From Anomaloglossus baeobatrachus (Eukaryota; Chordata; Amphibia; Anura; Aromobatidae), in assembly GCF_048569485.1 (NCBI RefSeq), contig NC_134354.1:400133103-400197102 (forward strand): DNA of 64,000 nt, in the 5' to 3' direction. This document shows positions 47,200 to 57,570 of this stretch, one piece after another. A program made the translations under genes and the position numbers. How positions within the stretch are numbered: the stretch's first letter is position 1; each line of letters begins with the position of its first letter. The notes below the pieces were generated by a model, which was given only the letters and a program-made list of their open reading frames with translations, had not been told where the DNA came from and made no database searches.

Positions 47200-47344
47200 T
47201 TTTCTTCATCGTTCCTTATGGGAGACCCAGACCATGGGTGTATAGCTTCTGCCTCCGGAGGACACACAAAGTACTACACTAAAAGTGTAGCTCCTCCCTC
47301 CGAGCATATACACCCCCTGGATGACAAATCCAACCAGTTCAATG
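47200..47344 (+). repeat. DIRS copy 1 left terminal repeat
   Basis: The outer 18 bases (TTTTCTTCATCGTTCCTT) are unique to this end. The following stretch of about 127 bp, from GGGAGACCCAGACCATGG to AATCCAACCAGTTCA, is the inverse of the right terminal repeat. The start at 47,200 is fixed by the internal complementary region, which copies the joined ends. Confidence 0.85.
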
Positions 47345-48230
47345 CTTTGTGTTCAGGAGGTCACACACACACATGCATTCTCATCTGAATTTTGATTTTT
47401 GATTTCAAAGATTTGGAAGAAAAGCGGGTCCAATCTGGACTCCCGGCATGTCCCTTCTCACCCCACTGTGTCGGCGGTGCTGTTAAGGTTGATTTTACAA
47501 GGCTGGAGTCTTCACATGCCGCGCTCCTTCACCATCCCCTGAGGCTCTGGCTTGAAGTGGGAGCCATCACGGTTCTCACTGCTTTGCAGGAGACCGGTCT
47601 CCATCCGCAGCCCTTTCAGGACCCTGCCGGACGGAGCGCTCACCCCCCAGGGACCTGGCCCTGCGTCTCATAAGCCAAGTATTGAGACGTTATTCAGGGG
47701 TCCCTTGTACATTTATTGTGGGGAGAGTGTGTTTTGTTCACTTTGCTGTGATTTCCGGCCGGTTCTCTGGTTTTTCCTGAGAACCGCGCCGAGGGTGCCT
47801 GCTCGTCGGCCGCATGGAAAAATCTAGGCCCCGGCTTCAGATGCGGCCTAGTTTCGTTTTCAGTGCCCCTGCATGTCAGTCATGCAGGGGAACAGTGCGG
47901 CGCCGCCCACCGGCCGTTCAGCAGAGGGGAGGACACTCCTCTCTGAGAAGATGTTCCCCTCCCCTGTGTTTCTCCTTGGCCCTCCGGTTCCCGCTCCTGG
48001 ACTAAACCCCGCCCCCCTCCTCACTCCGGCGCCATTTTATCAGCGTTCTCACACTGATCGGCGCTGGCTGCTGCAGCTCTGCATCTGCTGGGGGTCTGAG
48101 CTGTGGAATCCGGAGGGCACACAAAAAGCGGTCTGGTAAGCCACAACCGCTGGTTGTGGACTTTATTATACACTCTCTGGGGGTCATTCTGAAGAAGTGT
48201 GTTCTTTACTGCAGAGCCTCCACCTCAGCA

Positions 48231-49668
48231 GCATGTCTCTCACTAGGAGCAAGGCTGCAAGGCTTTACTCTATATGCACTGCATGTAAGCTCATACTGCC
48301 TGAACCGAGCACATATCCACATTGTGATGCCTGCTCTAACATGGTGGTGCCTCAGCCTGGAGTCTCCCTAGGGTCCCTCCGGCTGCTCCAGCCCCGGTGG
48401 CTGAACCCCCGGCTTGGGTAGCATCGTTTTCTAAAGCTATCTCACAGTCCTTTGCCGACTACATGGGACAGCTGTCCCGGACTCTGCTGACCATGCATCA
48501 GCCCCCTTCTCAGGGCGCCTCTGCTGCTCCGACTCGCTCTGCAGAGCTCACAGAGGATTTTTTATCTGTTCCCGGACCCCGTCCTCCTAAACGGAGACGC
48601 AGGGACTCTTCTCCCTCCTCGTCCCACGGCTCTGATTCACGAGCTGACTTGAAGGGCGAGGAGGATGCCTTTACTGTGGGCTCGGACGCTACCTCTATGT
48701 ACCCCATTGATCTATCTGACGGTGATGCGGATGTTAGTGACTTGATTGCGTCCATTAACTCCGTTCTGAACCTCAATCCACCAGTGTCAGAGGAACAAGC
48801 CTCTCTGGTAGAAAAACACCAGTTTACCTCACCTAAGAGCGCAAGGAGTATGTTTTTTAACCACTCCAGTTTTCAGGCCACTGTGACCAAGCCCAGGGCC
48901 TGTCCTGACAAACGCTTCCCAAAGCGTAGTTCTGATGACCGTTTTCCCTTTCCACCAGAAGTGGTCAAGGAGTGGGCTCAGTCACCAAAGGTGGATCCTC
49001 CGGTGTCTAGAATCTCAGCCCGGACAGTTGTATCTGTGGCCGATGGCACCTCACTTAAGGATCCCACTGACCGCCAAGTTGACCTTCTGGCCAAATCTGT
49101 ATATGAGGCGGCAGGGGCCTCGTTCTCCCCGTCCTTTGCAGCAGTGTGGGCTCTTAAGGCAGTCTCTGCTTCTCTGGCGGAGATACATTCCCTCGCCAGG
49201 GACTCTATACCCGAAATGGTTGCCTTAACTTCCCAGGCTTCGGCCTTTTCATCCTATGCCATGTCTGCCATTCCGGAGGCTTCTCACCGCACGGCGGTGG
49301 CTTCCGCTAATTCACTCGCGATCCGCAGGATCTTGTGGCTTCGAGAATGGAAAGCAGACGCTTTTTCCAAGAAGTACCTTGCTGGGCTCCCCTTTGCTGG
49401 GTCCCGGCTGTTCGGTGAACAACTGGATGAAATTATTAAGGAAGCTACTGGCGGGAAGAGTACTTCCTTGCCACAAACTAAAACCAGGAAACCTGTCCAG
49501 GGCAGGAACCAGTCGAGGTTTCGTTCCTTTCATTCCTCTAGCTGGTCATCCTCTAAGCCTTCAGCTTCGTCCACTAACTCAGCCAAGGATCGAAAACCCA
49601 GCTGGCGCGCGAAACCGCGTCCTCAGAAGAACGGAGGAGCCGCTGCCACTAAGGCAGCCTCCTCTTGA
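48231..49668 (+). pseudogene. DIRS copy 1 gag-like region
   Basis: Near the beginning lies a CxxC, 12-13 residues, CxxC motif (CTAC, then CDAC) that is also present in copy 2. An acidic/serine-rich middle and a helical domain follow, with RFPFPPEVVKEWAQ, the VDPPVSR segment and ASFSPSFAAVWALKA. This C-terminal domain is the type from which the vertebrate nuclear protein LAP2-alpha is thought to have arisen. The tail is basic (SSWSSSKPSASS, then KPSWRAKPRPQK). The region is treated as a fossil with at least one break. Confidence 0.75.
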
Positions 49669-49669
49669 C

Positions 49670-50760
49670 TATATGGCTGCACCAGCAACGTCCTTGGTCG
49701 GTGGCAGGCTCTCCCACTTTGGCGACGTGTGGTTTCAACACGTCTCCGATCAGTGGGTGCGGGATATCATCTCCCACGGCTACAGGATAGAATTTTCTTC
49801 CAGCCCGCCAAACAGATTTTTTCTGTCCACTCCCCCCTGTTCCAAAGCCGCCGCCTTCTCACAGGCCGTGGCATCCTTGCAGGCCAACGGAGTTATTGTT
49901 CCGGTTCCCGCCCGGGAACGGTTCAGAGGTTTCTACTCAAACCTCTTCCTAGTCCCCAAGAAGGACGGTTCCTTCCGACCCATCCTGGATCTCAAGCTTC
50001 TCAACAAGCATGTTCAGGTGCGGCACTTTCGCATGGAATCTCTGCGATCGGTCATTGCCTCAATGACCCAAGGAGATTTTCTAGCATCCATCGACATCAG
50101 AGATGCCTATCTGCATGTGCTAATTGCAGTTTCACACCAGCGTTGGCTACGTTTTGCAATCGGAGAGGAACATTTCCAATTCGTGGCTCTCCCCTTCGGG
50201 TTAGCCACGGCCCCTCGTGTATTCACCAAGGTCATGGCAGCAGTGGTTGCGGTTCTGCACCTCCAGGGGTTGGCAGTGATTCCTTACCTGGACGACCTTC
50301 TAGTCAAGGCTTCATCCAGTGCAGACTGTCAGCGGAGTGTCTTGCTCACTCTCGCCACGCTTGTTCGTTTCGGGTGGCTTGTCAATCTGCCCAAGTCCAC
50401 TCTGACCCCGACCCAGAAACTTACGTAATTAGGGATGAAATTCGAGACTCTGCCGGCACTTGTGAAGCTGCCCTTAGTCAAACAGCAGTCCCTTCATCTG
50501 GCGGTGCGTTCTCTGTTGAAGCCCCGCCGTCATTCCATCAGGCACCTCATGCAGGTGCTGGGTCAGATGGTGGCGTCAATGGAAGCGGTTCCCTTTGCCC
50601 AGTTCCATCTACGTCCTCTGCAGCTGGACATTCTCCACTTTTGGGACAAGCGGACCTCTTCTTTGCACAGGCTAGTGGCTCTGTCGCCACAGACCAGGAG
50701 CTCTCTTCAGTGGTGGCTTCGGCCCCTCTCTCTGTCTCAGGGGCGCTCCTTCCTGACTCC
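49670..50760 (+). pseudogene. DIRS copy 1 reverse transcriptase region
   Basis: Recognisable in order: GFYSNLFLVPKKDGSFRPIL, the LNKH block, GDFLASIDIRDAYLHV, FVALPFGLATAPRVFTK, and the catalytic YLDDLLVKA (about 50,285-50,312). The region overlaps or closely follows the gag-like region, as is usual for DIRS elements. It is about 80% similar to the equivalent region of copy 2 by eye. It is broken. Confidence 0.85.
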
Positions 50761-51560
50761 GTCCTGGGTGATCCTCACCACGGACGCCAGTCTCTCCGGC
50801 TGGGGAGCAGTATTTCTCCACCACTGAGCACAGGGCACTTGGACTCCGTCCGAATCAGCCCTCTCGATCAATGTGCTGGATCAGGGCTGTACTCCTAGCT
50901 CTCGTAGCATTTCACCACCTCTTGGCGGGCAGGCACATTCGAGTCCAGTCGGACAACGCGACAGCAGTTGCTTACATCAATCACCAGGGCGGGACTCGCA
51001 GCCGCCTGGCGATGTTGGAGGTTCAACGCATCCTTCAGTGGACGGATGACTCCAAGTCCACCATATCCGCAGTCCACATCCCAGGCGTAGAAAACTGGGA
51101 GGCAGACTATCTCAGCCGTCAAACCGTGGACAGCGGCGAGTGGGCCCTGCATCCGGCAGTGTTCCGGTCAATCTGCCGCAAGTGGGGCACTCCGGAAGTG
51201 GATCTAATGGCATCCCGGCACAACAACAAGGTCCCGGTTTACGTGGCTCGTTCCCACGATCCTCAGGCCTTGGCAGCGGATGCGCTGGTTCAAGATTGGC
51301 CCCAGTTCCGTCTGGCCTACGTGTTTTCCCCTCTAGCTCTCTTGCCCAGAGTCCTGCGCAAGATCAGAATGGAGGGCCGTCGGGTCATAATCATTGCTCC
51401 AGACTGGCCCAGGCGATCTTGGTACCCAGACCTGCTCCGTCTGTCCGTAGAAATGCCGTGGCATCTCCCGGACCGCCCAGACCTTCTCTCTCAAGGTCCG
51501 TTTTTCCGCCAGAATTCTGCGGCTCTCAGATTGACGGCGTGGCTCTTGAGTCCTGGATCC
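50760..51560 (+). pseudogene. DIRS copy 1 RNase H and following conserved region
   Basis: RNase H signatures are LTTDASLSGWGAVF, QSDNATAVAYINHQGGTRS and VHIPGVENWEADYLSR. Next comes a region conserved in DIRS elements (VDLMASRHNNKVP, ALAADALVQDWP, LPRVLRKI, APDWPRRSWYP) whose exact role I do not assign. Copy 2 has the same blocks up to the window edge. The region is broken by a small number of changes. Confidence 0.8.
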
Positions 51561-52426
51561 TGACGGCTTCAGGCATTCCTTCCGAGGTCATCTCCACTAT
51601 GACTCAGGCTCGGAAGTCTTTCTCGGCTCTGTCAGTGTTGCTCCAGCGGCGTATCGCCCGGCTGGCTCAGGTGCGCACCTTCATGCAGGGCGCATCTCAC
51701 ATCATTCCGCCTTACCGGCGGCCTTTGGATCCCTGGGACCTTAATCTGGTCCTCACGGCCTTACAGAAACCCCCCTTTGAGCCTCTTAGGGAGGTTTCTT
51801 TGTTTCGACTTTCACAGAAAGTGGTCTTTCTGGTGGCCATAACTTCTCTCAGAAGAGTCTCTGATTTGGCTGCACTCTCTTCGGAGTCACCCTTTTTGGT
51901 TTTTCACCAAGAGAAGGTGGTTCTCCTTCCGACTCCGGACTTTCTCCCTAAGGTGGTGTCTCCTTTCCACCTTAACCAGGACATTTCATTGCCTTCCCTT
52001 TGTCCGGCCCCTGTACATCGCTTTGAGAAAGCGTTGCATACCTTGGATTTGGTGCGGGCGCTCCGGATCTATGTGTCACGCACCGCCGCTCTTAGGCGGT
52101 GCACCTCTCTTTTTGTGCTAACCACGGGTCAGCGCAAGGGTCTCTCGGCTTCTAAACCGACCCTAGCTCGTTGGATTAGGTCGGCCATATCCGATGCCTA
52201 CCAATGTTCTCAGGTGCCTCCTCCGCCAGGGATTAAGGCGCACTCGACCAGAGCTGTCGGTGCCTCCTGGGCTTTCAGGCACCAGGCTACGGCTCAGCAA
52301 GTCTGTCAGGCTGCCACTTGGTCTAGTCTGCACACCTTTTCGAAGCACTACCAAGTGCATGCTCATGCTTCGGCAGATGCGAGCTTGGGCAGACGCATCC
52401 TTCAGGCGGCTGTCGCCCATTTGTGA
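51560..52426 (+). pseudogene. DIRS copy 1 tyrosine recombinase region
   Basis: It shows the fold and catalytic pattern of the lambda-integrase/tyrosine recombinase family: an arginine in LRRVSDLAAL, a histidine-arginine pair in KAHSTRAVGAS, a tryptophan-histidine segment in ATWSSLHTF and the tyrosine in FSKHY. This enzyme replaces the integrase of LTR elements and inserts the circular DNA. The segment shown is open in one frame as far as I can see, but the element as a whole is a fossil. Confidence 0.85.
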
Positions 52427-52489
52427 AGTTAGGTTTTGCCTACTTCTCAGTTTCTGTTTATTTCCCACCCATGGACTGCTTTGAGACGT

Positions 52490-52588
52490 CCCATGGTCTG
52501 GGTCTCCCATAAGGAACGATGAAGAAAAAGAGAATTTTGTTTACTTACCGTAAATTCTTTTTCTTATAGTTCCGACATGGGAGACCCA
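52490..52588 (+). repeat. DIRS copy 1 internal complementary region
   Basis: The left half (CCATGGTCTGGGTCTCCC, then ATAAGGAACGATGAAGAAAA) is the reverse complement of the element's left end. The right half (AGAGAATTTTGTTTACTTAC through TTCCGACATGGGAGACC) is the reverse complement of its right end, about 60 bp without mismatch. Together they spell the joined ends of the circle, overlapping by about two T bases, and so define both boundaries. Confidence 0.9.
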
Positions 52589-52721
52589 GCACCCTCCCTG
52601 TTGCCTGTTGGCAGTTCTTGTTCCGTGTGTTTTTCACCGGCTGTTGTTGTAGACAGAGGTTCCGGTTATTCCGGGTTTTACTCTATCTCTACTTATGGGT
52701 GGATGTTCTCCTTCAGCTTTT

Positions 52722-52899
52722 GCACTGAACTGGTTGGATTTGTCATCCAGGGGGTGTATATGCTCGGAGGGAGGAGCTACACTTTTAGTGTAGTACTTTG
52801 TGTGTCCTCCGGAGGCAGAAGCTATACACCCATGGTCTGGGTCTCCCATGTCGGAACTATAAGAAAAAGAATTTACGGTAAGTAAACAAAATTCTCTTT
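52722..52899 (+). repeat. DIRS copy 1 right terminal repeat
   Basis: 52,722-52,850 is the inverse of the left terminal repeat. The last 49 bases (52,851-52,899, TCGGAACTATAAGAAAAAG onward) are particular to this end and are matched by the internal complementary region. Confidence 0.85.
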
Positions 52900-53050
52900 A
52901 TTCTGTTCCGCCGCTTTAAAGCGGCGGCCCGAAAAAACCCTGTAGCGCCCCCCAGCGACCAAAAATCTCGGGGGTTTCAGCTACCGGGGGTAGCTTAAAA
53001 CCCCCTAAATTATAAATCGGGGTGTTTTTTCTGGACCCCGTTAATGCGAT

Positions 53051-53075
53051 CGCCGGTATACACCGTATACCGGCG
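53051..53075. repeat. 11-bp perfect hairpin
   Basis: CGCCGGTATAC, loop ACC, GTATACCGGCG. It is the first of four hairpins within 470 bp. Confidence 0.85.
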
Positions 53076-53110
53076 ACAACATTAAAAAAAGTAAATGGCC
53101 GGTAAAACTG

Positions 53111-53158
53111 ATTTATTTCTCATCTGACGTGATCAAACATGTCAGATGAGAAATAAAT
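53111..53158. repeat. 18-bp perfect hairpin
   Basis: ATTTATTTCTCATCTGAC pairs with GTCAGATGAGAAATAAAT across a 12-nt loop containing GATCAAACAT. The next hairpin has a closely similar loop. Confidence 0.85.
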
Positions 53159-53277
53159 ATGAGCCCTTAGTGCCCCCAAAGTACCGGAGAAATCTATCCA
53201 ACACCCCCCCCCCTTCCGGAAAATCCAAGATGGCGCCGACGCGCGCTGAAAACTCCCGCCGCCGCCGGCTCTGCATT

Positions 53278-53327
53278 CATTTCCCTCCGATCTGAAATGA
53301 TCAAACATTTCAGATCGGAGGGAAATG
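53278..53327. repeat. 22-bp perfect hairpin
   Basis: The arms CATTTCCCTCCGATCTGA plus AATG, and the inverse, flank the loop ATCAAA. With the hairpins at 53,111 and 53,479 it forms a series 167 and 201 bp apart. The DNA between them also repeats loosely (CAAGATGGCG ... GCATTCAT). Confidence 0.85.
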
Positions 53328-53478
53328 TCCTCCCCCTGACCCCTCCTCCGGTACAACGGAGATCTCTGGTCCCCGGAGCCCCCTCCGGTTCTCCAGAACC
53401 GTCCCCCCCTCCCCCCTCCGGAGCGTGGAAGATGGCGGCGCGCAGCGCACAGTAGCGCGCGGCCGCATTCATCCTGCT

Positions 53479-53516
53479 CTTTCTGCCGCATGTGACACGT
53501 CACATGCGGCAGAAAG
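53479..53516. repeat. 17-bp perfect hairpin
   Basis: CTTTCTGCCGCATGTGA pairs with TCACATGCGGCAGAAAG across CACG. Third of the larger hairpins in this tandem-like series. Confidence 0.85.
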
Positions 53517-53766
53517 TTGTCCCCAGGTCCCGCCGTCACCCCCCCCAGCCCCCGGTTTTACGTTACCTGGATGCTGGTGCTCCGTCCCCGCGATCACGCC
53601 GCCTCCTTCTTGAAAGCTGGCGGCGCATGCGCAGACAGCGGCTGTCAGCTGGATCCCTGCAAGCAGGGACGCTGACGTCGCTGCTGCACAGGCTGCTGCA
53701 CTGTGGACCGGGGGAGGGTGAGTGCGGTAATCTGCAGCCACACTCCTCACATGGAGAGACTGCTGT

Positions 53767-53965
53767 TCTAGAAAATGGGGGGTACGTTCTGTGAGCGTGC
53801 CCCTCATATTCTAGAATGAGGTTACTGCAGGTCACTGCCCTAGGTTGGACCGGGGCAGTGTGAGTGCAGTATTCTCAGATTACTGCGCCCACACTGCTCA
53901 TGGAGAGCTTGCTCTTCTAGAAAATGGGGGATACGTTCCCTGAACGTGCCCCCCATATTCTAGAA
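53767..53965. repeat. Duplicated TTCTAGAAAATGGGGG hairpin (two copies about 150 bp apart)
   Basis: Both 53,767-53,816 and 53,915-53,965 run from TTCTAGAAAATGGGG to CATATTCTAGAA around GTACGTTC or ATACGTTC, so each is a foldback. The sequence between them repeats the motif GGACCGGGGCAGTGTGAGTG against GGACCGGGGGAGGGTGAGTG, which shows a local tandem duplication. Confidence 0.75.
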
Positions 53966-53969
53966 GGTC

Positions 53970-54690
53970 CAGAGTCGCCGAGGGACCTCCAAAATGGATT
54001 ACAGCGACCGAAATGTATTTATTTTCAATAAATTGTTGAAAGAGGAATGTTTCGGGGAGTTTTTTTTTCAAATAAATTTTTTTTTTGTCTTTATTTTTTT
54101 CTATTACTGACTGGGTTAGTGATGTCGGGTATCTGTTTAGATGCCGTGACATCACTAACCCCAGGGCTTGATGCCAGGTGACATTACAGCTGGTATCAAC
54201 CCCGTATATTACCCCGTTAGCCACCGCACCAGGGCGCGGGATGAGCTGGAGCGAAGCGCCAGGATTGGCGCATCTAATGGATGCGCCACTTCTGGGGCGG
54301 CTGCGGCCTGCTATTTTTAGGCTGGGAAGAGTCCAATAACCATGGCTCTTCCCACCCTGAGAATACCAGACCCCAGCTGTCCGCTTCACCTTGGCTGGTG
54401 ATCTAATTTGGGGGGGACCCACGTTTTTTTTTTTTTTTTTAAAAAAACGCCTGGGGAGCCCTCCAAATTGATCACCAGCCAAGGTGAAGCTGTCAGCTGT
54501 GGTTTGCAGGCTACAGCTGTCTGCTTTACCCTAGCTGGCTATCAAAAATAGGGGGGACCCCACGTCGTTTATTTTAATTATTAATTTTTTGGGGGGCTAA
54601 ATACAAGGCTAGGCACCCTTTAGTGCAACATGAAAGGCACTAAAGGGCGCCAGCTTAGAATATGCAGGGGAATGGGACGTTATATTTGTT
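53970..54690. repeat. Dispersed repeat family, copy 2 (inverted relative to 41,055-41,790)
   Basis: It is the reverse complement of the segment at 41,055-41,790 across about 700 bp, including GCTTAGAATATGCAGGG, CACTAAAGGGCGCC, ACCTTGGCTGGTGATC, CCCAGGGCTTGATGCC and TTCAATAAATTGTTGAAAG. There is no gene. The class is unknown. Confidence 0.7.
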
Positions 54691-55109
54691 TGACATCTAT
54701 CCATTCATCCATTGTAGCATTTTAGGCTGTGTGCCCACAATCGGGGTTTGCAGCGTTTTGGGTGCAGAGTGTTTTCCCTGCGTCCATAGCGCTGCGTTGT
54801 GCAGTAGAAGCACAGTGGAAGGATTTTTAGAAATCCCGTGCCCACTGTGCTTCTTTTCTCCGCAGCATACACTGACGTGTGGCGCAGCTTCCCGAGCCTC
54901 AGCATGTCAATTTATGCTGCGGAGATGAGTGTTCTCTGCAGGTAGCATAGAGCTCCACAGCGGCCTGAACCCAAATCGTGGGCATGGGCAGCTGCGTTCT
55001 CCCGTGGACAACACACATCTCTGCAGGAAGGCTGACACTGTATACTAGACGCCGTGTCGCTGGATCATGGCCACATAGCCTAAAAGTGAGACATTTGTTG
55101 CTACAGCAA
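54691..55109. other. Part of the large repeat, no gene seen
   Basis: It contains GGCTGTGTGCCCACAATCGG and, in inverse orientation about 250 bp later, CCCAAATCGTGGGCATGGGC. This suggests a small foldback element of about 270 bp. There is no reading frame worth reporting. Confidence 0.4.
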
Positions 55110-57426
55110 CATTTTTGTGAAGTACCTGTGGATTCAAAATGCTTACTATACTCCTGAATAAAATCCAGTTTCCAAAATGGGGTCACTTGTGGGGGGTTTC
55201 TGCTGTATAGGGACCCAAGGGGCCCTGCAAATGTGACATGGTGCCCGCAATTTATTTCAACTTTTCCAGAATTCAAATGGTGCTCCTTCCATTCCAAGCC
55301 CTCCCATTTATCCAAACAGAGGTTTTTGGCCACATGTGGGGTATCCCTGTGCTCATAAGACATTGAATAACAACCTGTGGGGTCCACGGTTTGTTGTTGT
55401 CTCTTGAAAAAGTAAGAAATTTGATGCTGAAGCAACATTTTTGTGAAAAAAATGAAAATTTTCAATATGGCAACCTAAGCTTAGCAAATTCTGTGAAGTA
55501 CTCTTGGATTCAAACTGCTCAATATACACCTAGATAAAAGCCTTGAGGTGTCTTGTTTCCAGAATGGGGTCATTTGTGGGGGACCTCCACTGTTTAGGCA
55601 CCTCAGGGGCTCTCCAAATGCAACATGGCGTCCGCTATTGATTCCAGCCAATTTTGCAGTCAAATGGCACTCCTTCCCTTCCGAGCCCTGCCATGCACCC
55701 AAACAGTTGATTTCCACCACATATAAGGTATCGCCAAACTCAGGAGAAATTGCACAATAAATTGTATGCTGAATTTTTTCCTTTTACACTTGTAAAAAAA
55801 AAAGCTACCTGGTTGAAATAACAATTTTGTGGTAAAAATGTATTTTTTTATTTTCACAGCTCAACATTCTAAACTTCTGTGAAGCACCTGAGGGTTCAGG
55901 GTACTCACCAAACTTCTAGATAAATTCCTTCTGGGGTCTATTTTCCAAAATGGGGCCACATGTTGGGGAGCTTCACTGTATAGACACCTCAGGGGCTCTC
56001 CAAATGCAACATGGCGTCCGCTATTGATTCCAGCCAATTTTGCAGTCAAATGGCACTCCTTCCCTTCCGAGCCCTGCCATGCGCCCAAACAGTTGATTTC
56101 CACCACATATAAGGTATCGCCAAACTCAGGAGAAATTGCAAAATAAATGTTATGCTGAATTTTTTCCTTTTACTCTTGTAAAAAAAAAAAGCTACCTGGT
56201 TGAAATAACAATTTTGTGGTAAATTTTTTTTTTTTTTTTTCATGGCTCAACGTTATAAAATTCTGTGAAGCACCTGGGGGTTCAGGGTACTCACCAAAGT
56301 TCTAGATAAATTCCTTGAGGGGCCTAGTTTCCAAAATGGGGTCACTTGTGCGGGGTTTCTGCTGTTTAGGTACCTTAGGGGACCTCCAAATGCGACATGG
56401 TGCCTGCAATCTTTTTCAGCCAAATTTCCTTTCCAAAATTCAAATATTGTTCCTTCCGTTCCAAGCCCTCCCATTTGTCCAAACAAAGGTTTCAGACCAC
56501 ATGTGAGGTATCACTGCGCTCATAAAAAAGTGGGTAACAAACCTTGAGGTCAACTTTTTGGTATTACCTCTTAAAGTGAAAAAATTAATGCTAAAGCAAC
56601 ATTTTTGAGAAAATTATTAAAATTTTCAATATGACAACGTAACGATAACAAAATCTGTGAAGTACCTATGGATCCAAAATGCTCACTATACCCCTAGATA
56701 GAAGCCTTGAGGGGTCTAGTTTCCAAAATGGCATCACTTGTGAGGGGTTTCTTCTGTTTAGGTACCTTAGCGGACCTGTAAATGCAACATGGTGCCCGCA
56801 ATCTATTTCAGCCAAATTTGCTTTCCAAAATTCAAATATTGCTCCTTCTGTTCCGAGCCCTCCCATTTGTCCAAACAGAGGTTTCTGACCACATGTGGGG
56901 TATTGGCGCGTTCATAAGAAAGTGAGTAACAAGTTTTGGGATGCATTTTGTTGTGTTATTTCTTCTAAAAGTGAATAAATTTGGGTTAGAGCAACATTTT
57001 TAGGTAAAATTTAATTTTTGCTTTTTTTCATTCCACATTGCTTTTGTTCATGTGAAGCACCTGAAGGGTTAATAAACTTTTTGAATGTGGTTTTGAGTAC
57101 TTTGGGGGTGCAGTTTTTAGAATTGTGTCACTTTTGGGTAATTTCTGTCACCTAGGCCCCTCAAAGTCACTTCAAATGTGATGTGGTCCCTAAAAAAATG
57201 GTTTTGTAAATTTTGATGTAAAAATGAGAAATCGCTGATAAACTTTGAACTCTTCTAACTTCCTAACAAAAAAAAAAATTTGTTTACAAAATTGTGCTGA
57301 TGTAAAGTAGACAAGTGGGAAATGTTATTTATTAACTATTTTGTGTCACAGAAATCTCTGGTTTAACGGTATAAAAATTCAAAAGTTGAAAATTGCTAAA
57401 TTTTCGAAATTTTTGCCAAAATTCAA
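55110..57426. repeat. Six diverged tandem units of about 385 bp
   Basis: The unit start (TGTGAAGTACCTGTGGATTC and variants) recurs at about 55,116, 55,491, 55,876, 56,261, 56,653 and 57,051, giving steps of 375-398 bp. Each unit carries TTCCAAAATGGGGTCACTTG, a CTGTTTAGG[CT]ACCT block, AAATGCAACATGGTG[CT]C and CCCTCCCATTTGTCCAAACA in the same order. The units are well diverged, so the array is old. The last unit is irregular and ends at the DIRS copy 2 insertion. Confidence 0.85.
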
Positions 57427-57570
57427 TTTTCTTCAGCGCTCTATTGGGAGACCCAGACGATTGGGGTATAGCTACTGCCCTCTGGAGGCCACACAAAGCA
57501 CTACATTAAAAGTGCAAGGCCCCTCCCCCTCTGGCTATACCCCCCCCGTGGTATCACGGGTTCTCCAGTT
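57427..57570 (+). repeat. DIRS copy 2 left terminal repeat
   Basis: Aligns with the left terminal repeat of copy 1: GGGAGACCCAGACGATTGGG, CTGGAGGCCACACAAAG, CACTACATTAAAAGTGCAAG. The partner repeat is outside the window, so the inner border is approximate. Confidence 0.65.

Larger units (their letters stand above)
47200..52899 (+). mobile_element. DIRS-type tyrosine-recombinase retroelement, copy 1
   Basis: 5.7 kb with both ends present. The two inverted terminal repeats (about 47,218-47,344 and 52,722-52,850) look almost identical. An internal complementary region at 52,490-52,588 is complementary to both outer ends, the hallmark of DIRS-1 elements, which rebuild their ends through a circle. 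The coding order is gag-like, reverse transcriptase, RNase H, then tyrosine recombinase, as in the family. It lies in a T-run of an older repeat with no obvious target duplication, as expected for recombinase-mediated entry. It looks nearly whole but has a small number (about two or three) of coding breaks. The close match of its terminal repeats suggests it is fairly young. Confidence 0.9.
52900..57426. mobile_element. Large TTAA-type repeat, segment between the two DIRS copies
   Basis: It continues the repeat that starts at 47,148. From left to right: a CG-rich part with four hairpins (53,051-53,516), two duplicated TTCTAGAAAATGGGGG hairpins (53,767-53,965), a dispersed repeat inverted with respect to 41.1-41.8 kb, a part beginning GGCTGTGTGCCCACAATCGG, and six diverged 385-bp tandem units. 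It ends in AAAATTGCTAAATTTTCGAA, where DIRS copy 2 enters a T-run. I recall these sequences as very common in frogs. I see no transposase. Whether it is one element or several nested ones needs a family comparison. Confidence 0.5.

Noticed and set aside
52903-52936. CCGCCGCTTTAAAGCGGCGG as a possible regulatory palindrome
   Set aside because: The sequence belongs to the transposon-like repeat surrounding DIRS copy 1, and related pieces occur on its left flank. Nothing suggests a promoter function.
55481-56888. Short similar frames repeated about every 385 bp (for example CHLTAKLAGINSG)
   Set aside because: They are by-products of the tandem 385-bp units. The frames are broken differently in each unit.
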